In this document: positions 1 to 7,871 of the stretch, piece by piece
Layout: each line of letters opens with the position of its first letter
Position numbering within the stretch: position 1 is the stretch's first letter
NCBI GenBank assembly: GCA_031550095.1
Contig: JAVBOX010000094.1
Coordinates: forward strand, 1 to 19,101
Direction of reading: 5' to 3'
Length of the DNA stretch: 19,101 bases
Source of the DNA: Avichristensenella sp031550095
GTDB taxonomy: Bacteria; Bacillota; Clostridia; Christensenellales; Aristaeellaceae
The notes under the pieces: model-generated
Database searches by the model: none
Told to the model about the DNA's origin: nothing
What the model saw: the letters and a program-made list of their open reading frames with translations, nothing else
Program-made: the position numbers and the translations under genes

Positions 1-1257
1 TTGGTTCTGTCCTTGGCGTGTATGATGGCGCTGTCACTCTTCACAGTTGCTTGGGCGGAAGGCGCAAGCAAGACGGAAATTCACTTTTGGGATATGCTTT
101 GGGGTGGAGAGATCTATGCAGAGGCGGCGAAAAAGCTGGTAGATGAATTCAATCAGAGCCAAAATGAAATCGAGGTTGTTTATCAGTCCATCCCATGGGC
201 GGATTACACGCAGGCATTCACCACCGCCATTGCCGGAGGCATGCAGATTGATTGCAGCACCGGTTCGGGAGCCATGCAGCACTTTTTCGAAAAGACTGAC
301 TCGATCCTGACGCTGGACCCGATCATTGAGATGTGGAAGGAAGAAGGCACTCTGGACGACTTCGAAACGTATGCCCTAGATCAGATGAAGAAGGACGGTG
401 TGCAGATTGGTATTCCGTGGCAGATCCAGTCTAAGGTGCTCTGGTATAACGAGAAGATGCTGGCGGATGCCGGTTATGATCGCCCCCCTCAGTCCCTTGT
501 GGAGTTGTATGACTACTGCGTGACGATCAAGGAGAAGGGTGTCTGCGACACGCCATATGCATTCCCGCTTGCTATGGATCAAGGAGCGCTCAACTATCTG
601 GGATTTGCCCAGTGCAATGGCACCGGCATTTGGGATAATGACTTGAACGTAATTATTGATTCCCCGGAAAATGAAAAGACATTCCGGTTCTTTCGCGACA
701 TGATGCAAGCAGGGCTTTTGCCGGAGGATGTAGCGGCACTGGACCAAACTCTGGTGGACGGATTGTTCAAATCGGGAAAAGTTGCCTTTGCCTACGGAGC
801 GAACACGGCGGCTTTGGTGGAGACCATGCCCGAAGCAAAAATGATGGATCCAATTATGGGCGACTATCAGGCGGTTCCGCTTCAGTCCATCGTCCATGCG
901 ATCATGGCGTATAAGATAACCAAGTCGCCGGAGGCTACGTATACGTTTATTAAGTGGTGGTCAGAGAATAACCTTCCCCTGTTTACCGAGGGCAAATTTG
1001 CCGCCATTCCCGCAAGGATTTCCTTCCGCCAAGATCCGGTGTTTACAGAAAACCCCATTTACGAGCAGACCATTGAAAATCTGCTACCCAACGCCATTCC
1101 GCGCTTCTGGCCACGCCTTGAGCTTTTCGCACAGGCTCAAACATTCTTTGCCGAAAACCCCGTTGGTGTATCGCTTCAGGAGGCGCTATTGACGGATCGA
1201 CCCATTCCGGAGATCCTGGCGGAGTGCAAGGCGACCGTTGAGGACATGATGCAGTAA
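1..1257 (+). CDS. ABC sugar importer A, extracellular solute-binding protein (5' partial)
   Basis: The product binds a sugar or sugar derivative outside the membrane and delivers it to the two permeases encoded next. The frame is open from base 1, and the visible N-terminus begins inside a hydrophobic signal sequence without a positively charged start, so the true start very likely lies upstream; the TTG at base 1 is not a convincing initiator. The signal ends AWA-EG (visible residues 17-21), a signal peptidase I type site. After it comes a family 1 solute-binding fold: an early HFWDM strand, a QSIPWADY segment, and many Trp, Tyr and Phe residues of the kind that stack on sugars. About 418 residues are visible, the usual family length. 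The substrate cannot be read from sequence. Two permeases and a lyxose-isomerase-like enzyme follow in the same direction. The family is firm; the ligand is unknown. Confidence 0.93.
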   Translation: MVLSLACMMALSLFTVAWAEGASKTEIHFWDMLWGGEIYAEAAKKLVDEFNQSQNEIEVVYQSIPWADYTQAFTTAIAGGMQIDCSTGSGAMQHFFEKTDSILTLDPIIEMWKEEGTLDDFETYALDQMKKDGVQIGIPWQIQSKVLWYNEKMLADAGYDRPPQSLVELYDYCVTIKEKGVCDTPYAFPLAMDQGALNYLGFAQCNGTGIWDNDLNVIIDSPENEKTFRFFRDMMQAGLLPEDVAALDQTLVDGLFKSGKVAFAYGANTAALVETMPEAKMMDPIMGDYQAVPLQSIVHAIMAYKITKSPEATYTFIKWWSENNLPLFTEGKFAAIPARISFRQDPVFTENPIYEQTIENLLPNAIPRFWPRLELFAQAQTFFAENPVGVSLQEALLTDRPIPEILAECKATVEDMMQ

Positions 1258-1280
1258 GACAAATACCTTAGACCGGCTTT

Positions 1281-1312
1281 GGCCCGCGCGTTGGAATACA
1301 GACGCGCGGGCC
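1281..1312 (+). other. Intercistronic stem-loop between binding protein A and its permease
   Basis: A perfect 10-base inverted repeat (GGCCCGCGCG and CGCGCGGGCC) surrounds a 12-base loop, 23 bases after the binding-protein stop. No T-run follows, so it is not a standard intrinsic terminator. By analogy with known structures after malE-type genes, it may protect the upstream mRNA or partly attenuate permease expression. That role is inference. Confidence 0.75.
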
Positions 1313-1334
1313 GTGCGTGAAAGGATGCCGTCCT

Positions 1335-2207
1335 ATGGGATACAAAGACAAGCGGCTGGGATATGTCATGGTAGCGCCAAGCCTGCTGATCATCGCAATG
1401 ATCAGCATCTATCCTGTTCTATATGGCATGGGGATGTCCTTTACGGATTACAACATGATGAACCCCGGCGCTTCGCAATTTGTAGGCTTTTCCAACTTTG
1501 CGAAGCTGTTTAAGGATCCCATGTTTTTTGGCTCACTCAAATATACGGCAGTCTATACGGTCAGCGTTGCGCTAGGGGGATATCTGGTAGGGCTTGGGTT
1601 GGCGCTTCTCATGAATCGGCGGCTATATGCTCGCAGCGCTATGCGCGCGTTTTTGTTGGCTCCATGGGTCGTCTCCGCTTCGGTGGCGGCCGTCTGCTGG
1701 AAATGGGTGTTGTTCAGCGATGGAATCATTAACCAGATGATGCTCTCGTTGAATTGGATTCAAAAGCCGATTTCTTTTCTGGGTATTCAAGCCAACGCCC
1801 AGGTTTGGGTAATCATATGCAGCATATGGAAGCAATTCCCCTTTTCGGCGCTTGTGCTATTGGCAGGGCTTCAGTCCATCAATGGGGATCTCTATGAAGC
1901 AGCTCAAATTGATGGCGCAGGCAGTGCGCGGTGTTTTTGGCATATTACGCTGCCGGGCATCCGGCAGATTTCCTTGATTGCCACGACGCTGCAATTTATT
2001 TGGATGTTTAACAATTTTGACAACATCTATCTACTCACAGCTGGAGGTCCAGTCAAATCTACATTTGTACTATCCATTTTTTCATACAATACGGCCTTTA
2101 ACCGGCTGCAGTTTGGCTATGCCGCGTCTATCGGCGTCATCATGCTGATCGTCTTGAGCGGTATCACGATGCTTTACCAGCGGGCGCTGGAAGGCAACGA
2201 GCTGTAA
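1335..2207 (+). CDS. ABC sugar importer A, permease 1 (MalF/UgpA type)
   Basis: This is the first of two inner-membrane channel subunits of importer A. The chosen ATG at 1335 has AAGGA nine bases upstream; an in-frame GTG at 1317 exists but has no comparable ribosome site and would add only KGCRP-type residues. The 290-residue product has about six hydrophobic segments, the first near residues 10-35. It carries the cytoplasmic EAA loop (EAAQIDGAGS starting near residue 188, ending with TLPG) that docks onto the ATPase. The N-terminal layout, with a short tail, a first helix and an FTDYN-type segment, is that of MalF/UgpA-like subunits. It is followed 13 bases later by the second permease. The substrate is not predictable. 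Confidence 0.93.
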   Translation: MGYKDKRLGYVMVAPSLLIIAMISIYPVLYGMGMSFTDYNMMNPGASQFVGFSNFAKLFKDPMFFGSLKYTAVYTVSVALGGYLVGLGLALLMNRRLYARSAMRAFLLAPWVVSASVAAVCWKWVLFSDGIINQMMLSLNWIQKPISFLGIQANAQVWVIICSIWKQFPFSALVLLAGLQSINGDLYEAAQIDGAGSARCFWHITLPGIRQISLIATTLQFIWMFNNFDNIYLLTAGGPVKSTFVLSIFSYNTAFNRLQFGYAASIGVIMLIVLSGITMLYQRALEGNEL

Positions 2208-2220
2208 GGAGGACGAGAAG

Positions 2221-3051
2221 ATGAGGCGTAAGCAGACGATAGCGGCCTTGTTGGCAACCATTCTTGTCATCCTGTTGATCCTGGCGATCAACATCCCCTT
2301 GGTGGTGATGGTGCTGACCTCCCTGAAGCCGGTGGATGAGGTTTACCTGACCACCCGCATATTTCCCTCTCATTTTTCTTTAACGAATTACAGGCTGGCA
2401 TTGACCCAGACTACTTTTGCTCGGAACATTTACAACAGCGTTATCAATGCCGGAATGGTCGTGCTCATGATTACGGCGTTGGCAGGAATGACCGGATACG
2501 CTCTCTCGCGCTATCGAAGTCGCTTTTTCAGGGTGTATTCCCGCATGCTGTTTATGCTTTATATTTTTCCAGGCATGCTGGTGCTTCTGCCATTGTTTAC
2601 CCTGTTTCAAAAGCTTCGCTTAGTGGATACCCGGCTGGGCATCATGCTGGCCTATCTCGCTTCCCTAATGCCGTTTTCCATCTGGATGGCCAAGGGATTT
2701 TTTGACACAATTCCCTTCGAGATGGAGGAAGCGGCCATGATCGAAGGCGCATCTCAGTTCCGCTCCTTCCTCGTCATTGTTGCGCCTTTGTCGGCACCAG
2801 GCCTTGCCGCGGTTGCTATCAACGCGTTTGTGGCTTGCTGGAAGGAGTACATGATGGCCAACATTCTCCTCCGCAGCGACGAAATGAAACCCATCACAGT
2901 TGGATTGACGATCTTTGTGCAGCAGTTTTCTACAGATTGGGGCGGATTGCTGGCTGGATCGACTCTGTCCACCATTCCCGTTATCTTCTTCTTGGCGTTT
3001 GCCCAAAAGTATATCGTGCAAGGCCTGACTGCCGGTGCGGTGAAGGCATAG
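2221..3051 (+). CDS. ABC sugar importer A, permease 2 (MalG/UgpE type)
   Basis: This is the second channel subunit of importer A, in the inner membrane. AAGGAGGA lies nine bases before the ATG at 2221. The 276-residue protein has six predicted membrane segments. Its EAA loop reads EEAAMIEGASQF from about residue 169, with P-L near residue 189. It ends in the GLTAGAVKA-type tail that is typical of MalG-like subunits and is also present, as GAIKG or GAVKG, in the matching subunits of the other two importers here. It sits 13 bases after permease 1 and 9 bases before the isomerase gene, so these are surely one transcript. No ATPase gene follows. Confidence 0.93.
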   Translation: MRRKQTIAALLATILVILLILAINIPLVVMVLTSLKPVDEVYLTTRIFPSHFSLTNYRLALTQTTFARNIYNSVINAGMVVLMITALAGMTGYALSRYRSRFFRVYSRMLFMLYIFPGMLVLLPLFTLFQKLRLVDTRLGIMLAYLASLMPFSIWMAKGFFDTIPFEMEEAAMIEGASQFRSFLVIVAPLSAPGLAAVAINAFVACWKEYMMANILLRSDEMKPITVGLTIFVQQFSTDWGGLLAGSTLSTIPVIFFLAFAQKYIVQGLTAGAVKA

Positions 3052-3060
3052 GAGGCCATT

Positions 3061-3582
3061 GTGGAGCAAGACCTGAGAGAAATGCTGAAGAGCACAGGAA
3101 TCGTTGTGTCTGAAGAGGAGTGGCGGAACCTTGAAGAGGCGGATTTTGGCCTTGGCTGGTTTGCCAAAGAAGGGGCCTATATGATCTCGCTGGCGTCCAC
3201 AAGCCGCGTTGCTCTCAAAGTGTTGATTCTCTTGCCGGGGCAGGCGCTTCCCGAACACCGGCATGTTTCTCCGGATAACCGGGAAGCCAAGGAAGAATTC
3301 CTTCGGCCTTTCTCTGGAGCGCTCTATTTATATACGCCCGGAGAAGGTACTGGTTCGTGCCGCATTCCGCCGGGAAAAGAGAACTGGTATACCTGCCGTG
3401 CGGAAACAAAATTATTGCCGGGTATGCAAGCATATGTGGCCCCTGGCACACGTCATTGGTTTGCGGCGGGGGAAGAAGGATGTGTGTTGCTATCGTTTTC
3501 CAGTGAGGCAAGGGATCAGACAGATCAATTCACAGATCCTCATGTGGTGCGCAAACCGACCTCCAGCGCTCTCAAAAAGTAG
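3061..3582 (+). CDS. Cupin sugar isomerase, D-lyxose ketol-isomerase family
   Basis: The product is a cytoplasmic metal-dependent aldose-ketose isomerase. Characterised family members convert D-lyxose to D-xylulose and D-mannose to D-fructose. The 173-residue sequence matches my memory of Bacillus subtilis YdaE along its length: FGLG near residue 29, LPGQ..PEHRH at 58-68, GEEG at 137-140 and FTDP at 157-160. The expected metal ligands are visible: H66 and H68 in EHRH, E79 (or E78) in the following strand, and H132 in TRHWF. GTG at 3061 is the start, with TAGGAGG upstream. It is the last gene of the importer A operon, suggesting that importer A carries a sugar the enzyme can isomerise or a glycoside releasing it. 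The exact substrate is inference; the family call is strong. Confidence 0.85.
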   Translation: MEQDLREMLKSTGIVVSEEEWRNLEEADFGLGWFAKEGAYMISLASTSRVALKVLILLPGQALPEHRHVSPDNREAKEEFLRPFSGALYLYTPGEGTGSCRIPPGKENWYTCRAETKLLPGMQAYVAPGTRHWFAAGEEGCVLLSFSSEARDQTDQFTDPHVVRKPTSSALKK

Positions 3583-3597
3583 TTTGCCGCGGCGCTT

Positions 3598-4305
3598 CTA
3601 TCCCAGAGTAACCCGGAACCTATATTTATCGCCGACGATAAAGCTGGAGCAATACTCAACGATCTTTCCCTGATAGGATGCCACCCGATCCAATTGCATG
3701 ACGCAAAGCGTGCCCTTCCGGCCCAGCGCCGTGGTCACATAGGGAGGGGAGAGGACGGCCTCAAAGGTTTCCACAGCCTTATCCGGCCGGATGCCTGCGT
3801 GCTTTGCCATAGTATTGTATAGCCCATTTTGGGAAATTTCGTCCCCCGTGGCGTTGCCCATGTATTCCGAGGGAAGATAGCTGGTTTCATACGCAAAGGG
3901 AACCTCGTCGGCCAACCGGAGCCGGTTGACGACACAGATCATGTGCCCGGGGTCAAGCTGTAGAATGGTGTCCAAAGGCGGCTGGGAAACAATGTGGCTG
4001 AGGGACAACAGCCGAGTGCTGGGGAGGATGTTCTGCTCCCGAAGATTCTCCGAAAAGGAGTATACGCTGGAGAGGGGCAGAACGATTTTTCGGGAGCGGA
4101 CAAATGTTCCGCGCCCCTGTTGCTTTTCCACAAGGCCTTCGCTGCTCAGCGCCTCCATGGCCTGGCGTATCGTAATGCGGCTTACGCCAAACAAACCGCA
4201 CATTTCCCGCTCCGTGGGAAGCTTGGCGTTTTCCGGGTATTTTCCGGAACGTATATTTTCCTCGATGATGTTTCGAACGCGCTCATAAGCCGTCATTGTG
4301 CTCAT
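3598..4305 (-). CDS. GntR/HutC-family transcriptional repressor with UTRA sensor domain
   Basis: This is a cytoplasmic DNA-binding repressor released by a sugar or sugar-phosphate effector. The N-terminal winged helix-turn-helix (about residues 5-70) has the standard signature: LPTEREMCGLFGVSR, then TIRQAMEAL, and the wing QQGRGTFV. Residues 85-233 form a UTRA ligand domain, with NRLRLADEVPFAYE and a closing strand, as in HutC, DasR and FrlR types. Length (235 residues) is normal. It is the third gene of the leftward operon, 22 bases after the kinase, so it probably controls its own transcript. The palindrome at 6484-6500 is the best candidate operator. A second in-frame ATG lies three codons later. 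Its end faces the isomerase gene with only 15 bases between the two stops. Confidence 0.92.
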   Translation of the reverse strand: MSTMTAYERVRNIIEENIRSGKYPENAKLPTEREMCGLFGVSRITIRQAMEALSSEGLVEKQQGRGTFVRSRKIVLPLSSVYSFSENLREQNILPSTRLLSLSHIVSQPPLDTILQLDPGHMICVVNRLRLADEVPFAYETSYLPSEYMGNATGDEISQNGLYNTMAKHAGIRPDKAVETFEAVLSPPYVTTALGRKGTLCVMQLDRVASYQGKIVEYCSSFIVGDKYRFRVTLG

Positions 4306-4327
4306 GCCTTCATTCCTGCCCTATTCT

Positions 4328-5248
4328 TTATGGGTGAAGAACCTGTTCCACCTCCGGAAGCGTTGGGCATCGGGAGGTGCCCCCGGGCTGTGTAACGCTC
4401 ACGGAGCCCGCGGCATTGCCATACCGCAGGCAGACATCGGGAGGATATCCATTCAGCGCGGCAAAGAGATACCCGGCGTTAAAGCTGTCGCCAGCCCCCG
4501 TTGTGTCAACGACCTGGGTGGGGTAGGCAGGCGCCTGGAGCAACGATCCGCCGGGGAAAAGCGCGACCGCCCCATCCCGCCCGCATTTGATCACCGCGCC
4601 GCAGCCCATCTGAACCAAGGCACTCGCCGCGGCTGGGATGTCTGGCGCTCCGGTGATGGCCAACGCCTCGGATTCGTTGGGAAAGAAATAATCGGTATGG
4701 GACAGGGTTTCAGCCAGCTGATCTCCCCAGGCCCCGTCCTCACACCATCCCGCGTCCAATGAGGTGGTCATGCCCAGAGCGTGGGCTTGCCTGAACAGGG
4801 CGGGTATATCGGGGCGCAAGGCCGTCTGCAGGTAATAGGCCCCGATATGAAGGTGCCTTGCCTTTCGGGCCGCCAGGTCAAAATCCCTGGCCGTTACTTT
4901 GTCGATTGTGTCGCCGCAGTAGGTGGCCATGGCCCGATCCTTCGCCGTGCTCATGCTCAGGGTCACCCCTGTGCGCCAGTCGTCCATGACGAGGACTCCG
5001 GCGGTGTTCACGCCGTAATGGGCAAAGGTGCTGAGGGAGAGGCGGCCAAAATCATCCCGCCCCGCGCGCCCGATAAACCCGGTGCGAAGCCCCAGGGAAG
5101 AGGCGACACAAGCGGTGATCGCTGTAGAGCTGCCCAGGCACTGATGAAAGGCGGCGGCAAGCTGCTCCTGTCCGGAGACGGGAATGCTCCTCATACCGGA
5201 CAGGATGATGTCCACATTGATCTCGCCGATAGCTAGAAGGTCAAACAT
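4328..5248 (-). CDS. PfkB-family carbohydrate kinase
   Basis: The product is a ribokinase-like enzyme that transfers phosphate from ATP to a sugar or sugar phosphate in the cytoplasm. The ATG at 5248 is chosen because AAAGGAGG sits four bases upstream and the protein then opens with the classical strand MFDLLAIGEINVD; a longer frame to 5314 runs back into the SIS gene and lacks support. The 306-residue protein has the second PfkB signature DTTGAGDSF at 248-256, with D254 as the catalytic base, and the PNESEA segment at 190-195. The first signature is unusual: GSSTAITA at 39-46 in place of the common GG..N.A. Its place between a SIS protein and a GntR protein suits phosphorylation of a keto sugar or ketose 6-phosphate. 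The substrate is not readable. Confidence 0.9.
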   Translation of the reverse strand: MFDLLAIGEINVDIILSGMRSIPVSGQEQLAAAFHQCLGSSTAITACVASSLGLRTGFIGRAGRDDFGRLSLSTFAHYGVNTAGVLVMDDWRTGVTLSMSTAKDRAMATYCGDTIDKVTARDFDLAARKARHLHIGAYYLQTALRPDIPALFRQAHALGMTTSLDAGWCEDGAWGDQLAETLSHTDYFFPNESEALAITGAPDIPAAASALVQMGCGAVIKCGRDGAVALFPGGSLLQAPAYPTQVVDTTGAGDSFNAGYLFAALNGYPPDVCLRYGNAAGSVSVTQPGGTSRCPTLPEVEQVLHP

Positions 5249-5258
5249 GGGGCCTCCT

Positions 5259-6302
5259 TTACGCAAGCTGTATCCATGGGTCAAGTCCAGTAGGCCGGTC
5301 TGGGTCACATCCAACGATCATTGCTTTGTAATACGCGGCCAATTGGCAGATGAAGAGAAAAGCCAGGGCATGGGCTTCGGTGCTGATGGTTTCGCCCAGC
5401 ACGATCTGTTGCACACCGCTGACGCTTTGAAACGCCTCGGGGGAAAAGGCGACTATCTGGGCCTTCTTCGCGGATAAATCATTCAGCAGCCTGATGTCTT
5501 GGTCTGTCGGCTGGTTTATAAAGGCGACGAGGGCCAATGTCTTGCCGTTTAATAATACCATGGGGCCGTGACGCACATCCAAAATGCCGTATTGATTGCT
5601 CATTCGCTGCGAAATTTCTTTAAACGCCAAGGCGCCTTCCTCGCAAAGGCCGGCGATTGGGTAATCGGCAAGAACCACCGCGTGATCCCAGTCATTCTGA
5701 GCGATGGACTGTATGACTGGCTCAATCGCTGCCATATACCCCTCGCTTCGCTGAATAAGGCGGAGAAAATCCGAAGCGTCGGCTTTTCCGGCAAGGGCCC
5801 GGATGACGAGAACGCCCGCCGCAAAAAGGTTGCTGACGCTGCGGGTCTGGCATACGCTCTCGTCAAATGCCCAGGGAAGGGGAAACTCAAAGAAGGAAAG
5901 GGCGCCAAGGGGACTGTTCTCCGCGCAGATGATCGATACGGTGTGGGCGCCATACGCGCCGTCCAGCAAGGTTTGATAAGCGTTGAGCATCTCGCTGGTC
6001 CTTCCCGAACGGGAAATGGATATAACCAATGCATCTTGGAGGAGGCGTTGATACTGGGTGTGGTGGAGCCAAAGATCCCCGGACGCTATGGCGGCGCAGG
6101 GCAGCGACAAGGACAATGTGGCGATAGCGGCCAGGGATTTTGCCGTGGAAAAGCTGGATCCACAGCCGGTGAACACTATGTTTTTGTAAGAAAAATGGCC
6201 AATTTTCTGGCGAAACGCATCCGCGGTTTTCATGATCTGTTCAACGGTCTGCGCCATGGCGGAATACTGCGAATGAATTTCTTGATTCGTGAGCGACATC
6301 AT
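5259..6302 (-). CDS. SIS-domain sugar-phosphate isomerase/deaminase (AgaS/GlmS-isomerase-like)
   Basis: The product probably acts on a phosphorylated amino sugar or sugar amine, removing the nitrogen or moving the carbonyl. It has two SIS halves: the first has GCGSS at 46-50 and ISRSGRTSE at 96-104; the second has EGALAFKEIS at 222-231 and VRHGP at 243-247. These resemble the isomerase half of GlmS (KEIS and KHGP) and AgaS. The tail DPDRPTGLDPW (333-343) is also of this type. No glutamine-amidotransferase domain is present, so it is not GlmS itself. ATG at 6302 is chosen because GAGAGGG lies just upstream and the longer frame to 6407 would start before the predicted promoter. It is the first gene of the leftward operon, ten bases before the kinase. 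Substrate uncertain. Confidence 0.87.
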   Translation of the reverse strand: MMSLTNQEIHSQYSAMAQTVEQIMKTADAFRQKIGHFSYKNIVFTGCGSSFSTAKSLAAIATLSLSLPCAAIASGDLWLHHTQYQRLLQDALVISISRSGRTSEMLNAYQTLLDGAYGAHTVSIICAENSPLGALSFFEFPLPWAFDESVCQTRSVSNLFAAGVLVIRALAGKADASDFLRLIQRSEGYMAAIEPVIQSIAQNDWDHAVVLADYPIAGLCEEGALAFKEISQRMSNQYGILDVRHGPMVLLNGKTLALVAFINQPTDQDIRLLNDLSAKKAQIVAFSPEAFQSVSGVQQIVLGETISTEAHALAFLFICQLAAYYKAMIVGCDPDRPTGLDPWIQLA

Positions 6303-6356
6303 GAAGCCCTCTCTTTCTCTATAAAACCGATACAACTGAGCATACCATTTTGGATA

Positions 6357-6385
6357 ATCGTAATGCCAAACCTGAAAAAAGTCAA
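6357..6385 (-). promoter_or_regulatory. Promoter of the SIS-kinase-GntR operon
   Basis: On the minus strand, TTGACT (6385-6380) and TACGAT (6362-6357) are separated by exactly 17 bases, a good sigma-A match. Transcription would begin near 6350, giving a leader of about 48 bases before the SIS start at 6302. The 8-mer AAAATGGT follows at 6351-6344 and also occurs over the opposing promoter at 6478-6485. Confidence 0.65.
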
Positions 6386-6453
6386 GCAGTGAAAAGGAAA
6401 ACATCACTTTTTCAGCAGAAATCCGAGAAATTAGAATATCTATCCAGGCTTCA

Positions 6454-6482
6454 TTGACATATATTCTTCAGCATGTTAAAAT
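6454..6482 (+). promoter_or_regulatory. Promoter of the importer B operon
   Basis: A perfect TTGACA (6454-6459) is followed after 17 bases by TAAAAT (6477-6482), an almost ideal sigma-A promoter. The start site would fall near 6489, leaving a leader of about 78 bases before the binding-protein ATG. Such strength without any activator need suits control by a repressor, and a palindrome overlaps the start site. The -35 boxes of the two diverging promoters are 68 bases apart. Confidence 0.75.
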
Positions 6483-6483
6483 G

Positions 6484-6500
6484 GTCATAACATATATGAC
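6484..6500. promoter_or_regulatory. Palindromic candidate operator at the importer B start site
   Basis: GTCATA and TATGAC form a perfect 6-base inverted repeat with a 5-base centre (ACATA). It begins one base after the -10 box and covers the predicted start site, the classic position for a repressor. The GT..TA..AC outline suits a HutC-type GntR protein, and such a protein is encoded at 3598-4305. Assignment of that protein to this site is inference. Confidence 0.55.
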
Positions 6501-6566
6501 GAAAATGACCGACCGGAGATTCTTTTCTAAAAATTATCCTATCCAATACCGTGAGGAGGTACCACC

Positions 6567-7832
6567 ATGCGGAGAACGACCATCGCAACCCTTCTTGCCC
6601 TGGTTCTGACGCTTTCCCTGCTTTGTGGAGTGTCCGGCGCCATGGCGGAGACCAAGCTCGTCTATTGGTCCATGTGGAACGAGATCGAACCCCAGGGGCA
6701 GGTTATCAGCGAGGCCATTGCCGAGTTCGAGGCGCAAAACCCCGGCGTGGATGTGGAAGTCAACTGGTGCGGGCGGGATATCGGCAAGGTGATTTTACCG
6801 GCGCTCCAGAGCGGGCAGCAAATCGATATCATGGATGAAAACTATGAGGTCTCCCTGTCAAACTGGCTGGAGTATCTCATGCCCCTGGACGTGCTGATGG
6901 ATCAGAAGTATCCTTCCACAGGGGATGTCACCTATAAGGACGCCATGGCGCCGGCAGAGTTGGATCTCATCCGCAACGCCACAGGCGGTGGAGAAATCTA
7001 TGGCGCACCCCACCAGCCGTTCCTGTTCGTTTTCATGTACAACCAGGATCATTTCGACAAGGCGGGTATCACGGAAGTTCCTCAAACATGGGAAGAGCTG
7101 GATGCTGTCTGCCAGAAGCTGAAGGATGCGGGCTTCGCGCCGATCACTACGGATCCAGGCTATTCCCGCCATCTATTCGGTTATTATCTGGCCAGGATGA
7201 AGGGACCGGAATTCGTCAAGGAGCTGGTTACCGACAAGACGAAGGCCATGTGGGATGATCCGGTGGCGCTTCAGTGTGCTAAGGCTTATGAGGATTTTGT
7301 AAAGAAGGGTTACTTCTCGGAGACCGTTCTGAGCAACCAGTGGCCTGCTGGACAGCAGGAAGTGGCCATCGGTGATGCCAGCATCTATTTTAACGGAACC
7401 TGGTTCCCCAACGAGGTCATGGAGACCACAGGCCCCGAATTCCGCTGGGGCGCTTTCTCCTTTCCCTCCCTGCCGGAAGGCGTGGATGACAACACCTGCC
7501 TCCAAATGGGTATTCATTGCTTCTGCGTCAATAAGAATACAGCCGATCCCCAGATGGCCTTTAACCTGATCGCTCATCTGACCAGCGGCAAGTGGGACAC
7601 CATCCAGGGAGAGCGCTCCTACAGCATCCCCGTGAGCGTGGATGCCGAGTGGCCGCCGCTCCTGGCTGCCGCCAAGGAAATCATGCTGACGATGACAAAG
7701 AATTACCCCTGGTCCGCCAACGCCAGCGTGGATCCGGATACGACACCGCTCCTCACCGCAGAGTTTGTCAAGCTGCTGGGCGGCGCCAACACGGCGGAGC
7801 AGTTCATCGAGAACATGAAAAAGGGCCAGTAA
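6567..7832 (+). CDS. ABC sugar importer B, extracellular solute-binding protein
   Basis: This is the receptor of importer B. GAGGAGG lies seven bases before the ATG. Residues 1-27 form a signal peptide: Arg-Arg start, Leu-rich core, and AMA-ET cleavage at 27/28. The only Cys (C20, in SLLC) is not preceded by a small residue, so a lipoprotein signal is unlikely. The mature part is a family 1 solute-binding fold: LVYWSMWNE at the start, EAIAEFEAQNPGV, FVFMYNQDHFDKAGI and VPQTWEELDAVCQKLKDAG are standard elements. Length is 421 residues, normal for the family. Two permeases, a TIM-barrel enzyme and an oxidoreductase follow on the same strand, and a SIS-kinase-GntR operon diverges from it. The ligand cannot be deduced directly. 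Confidence 0.94.
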   Translation: MRRTTIATLLALVLTLSLLCGVSGAMAETKLVYWSMWNEIEPQGQVISEAIAEFEAQNPGVDVEVNWCGRDIGKVILPALQSGQQIDIMDENYEVSLSNWLEYLMPLDVLMDQKYPSTGDVTYKDAMAPAELDLIRNATGGGEIYGAPHQPFLFVFMYNQDHFDKAGITEVPQTWEELDAVCQKLKDAGFAPITTDPGYSRHLFGYYLARMKGPEFVKELVTDKTKAMWDDPVALQCAKAYEDFVKKGYFSETVLSNQWPAGQQEVAIGDASIYFNGTWFPNEVMETTGPEFRWGAFSFPSLPEGVDDNTCLQMGIHCFCVNKNTADPQMAFNLIAHLTSGKWDTIQGERSYSIPVSVDAEWPPLLAAAKEIMLTMTKNYPWSANASVDPDTTPLLTAEFVKLLGGANTAEQFIENMKKGQ

Positions 7833-7871
7833 CTGGCCAAGGGGATTATCTAGGATCCAATAGGTTATGTT

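Noticed and set aside
1281..1312. Intrinsic terminator after binding protein A
   Set aside because: The hairpin is strong but no T-run follows, and the permease genes downstream have no promoter of their own that I can see.
5249..5314. Longer N-terminus for the PfkB kinase
   Set aside because: It overlaps the SIS gene end, while AAAGGAGG stands directly before the ATG at 5248, where the family's first strand begins.
5568..6392. Open frame of about 274 codons on the plus strand opposite the SIS gene
   Set aside because: It is antisense to a gene with clear family motifs, has low-complexity basic composition and no ribosome site.
6303..6407. Longer N-terminus for the SIS protein, starting at 6407
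   Set aside because: It would begin upstream of the predicted promoter and start site, adds residues unlike the family, and the ATG at 6302 has a good ribosome site.
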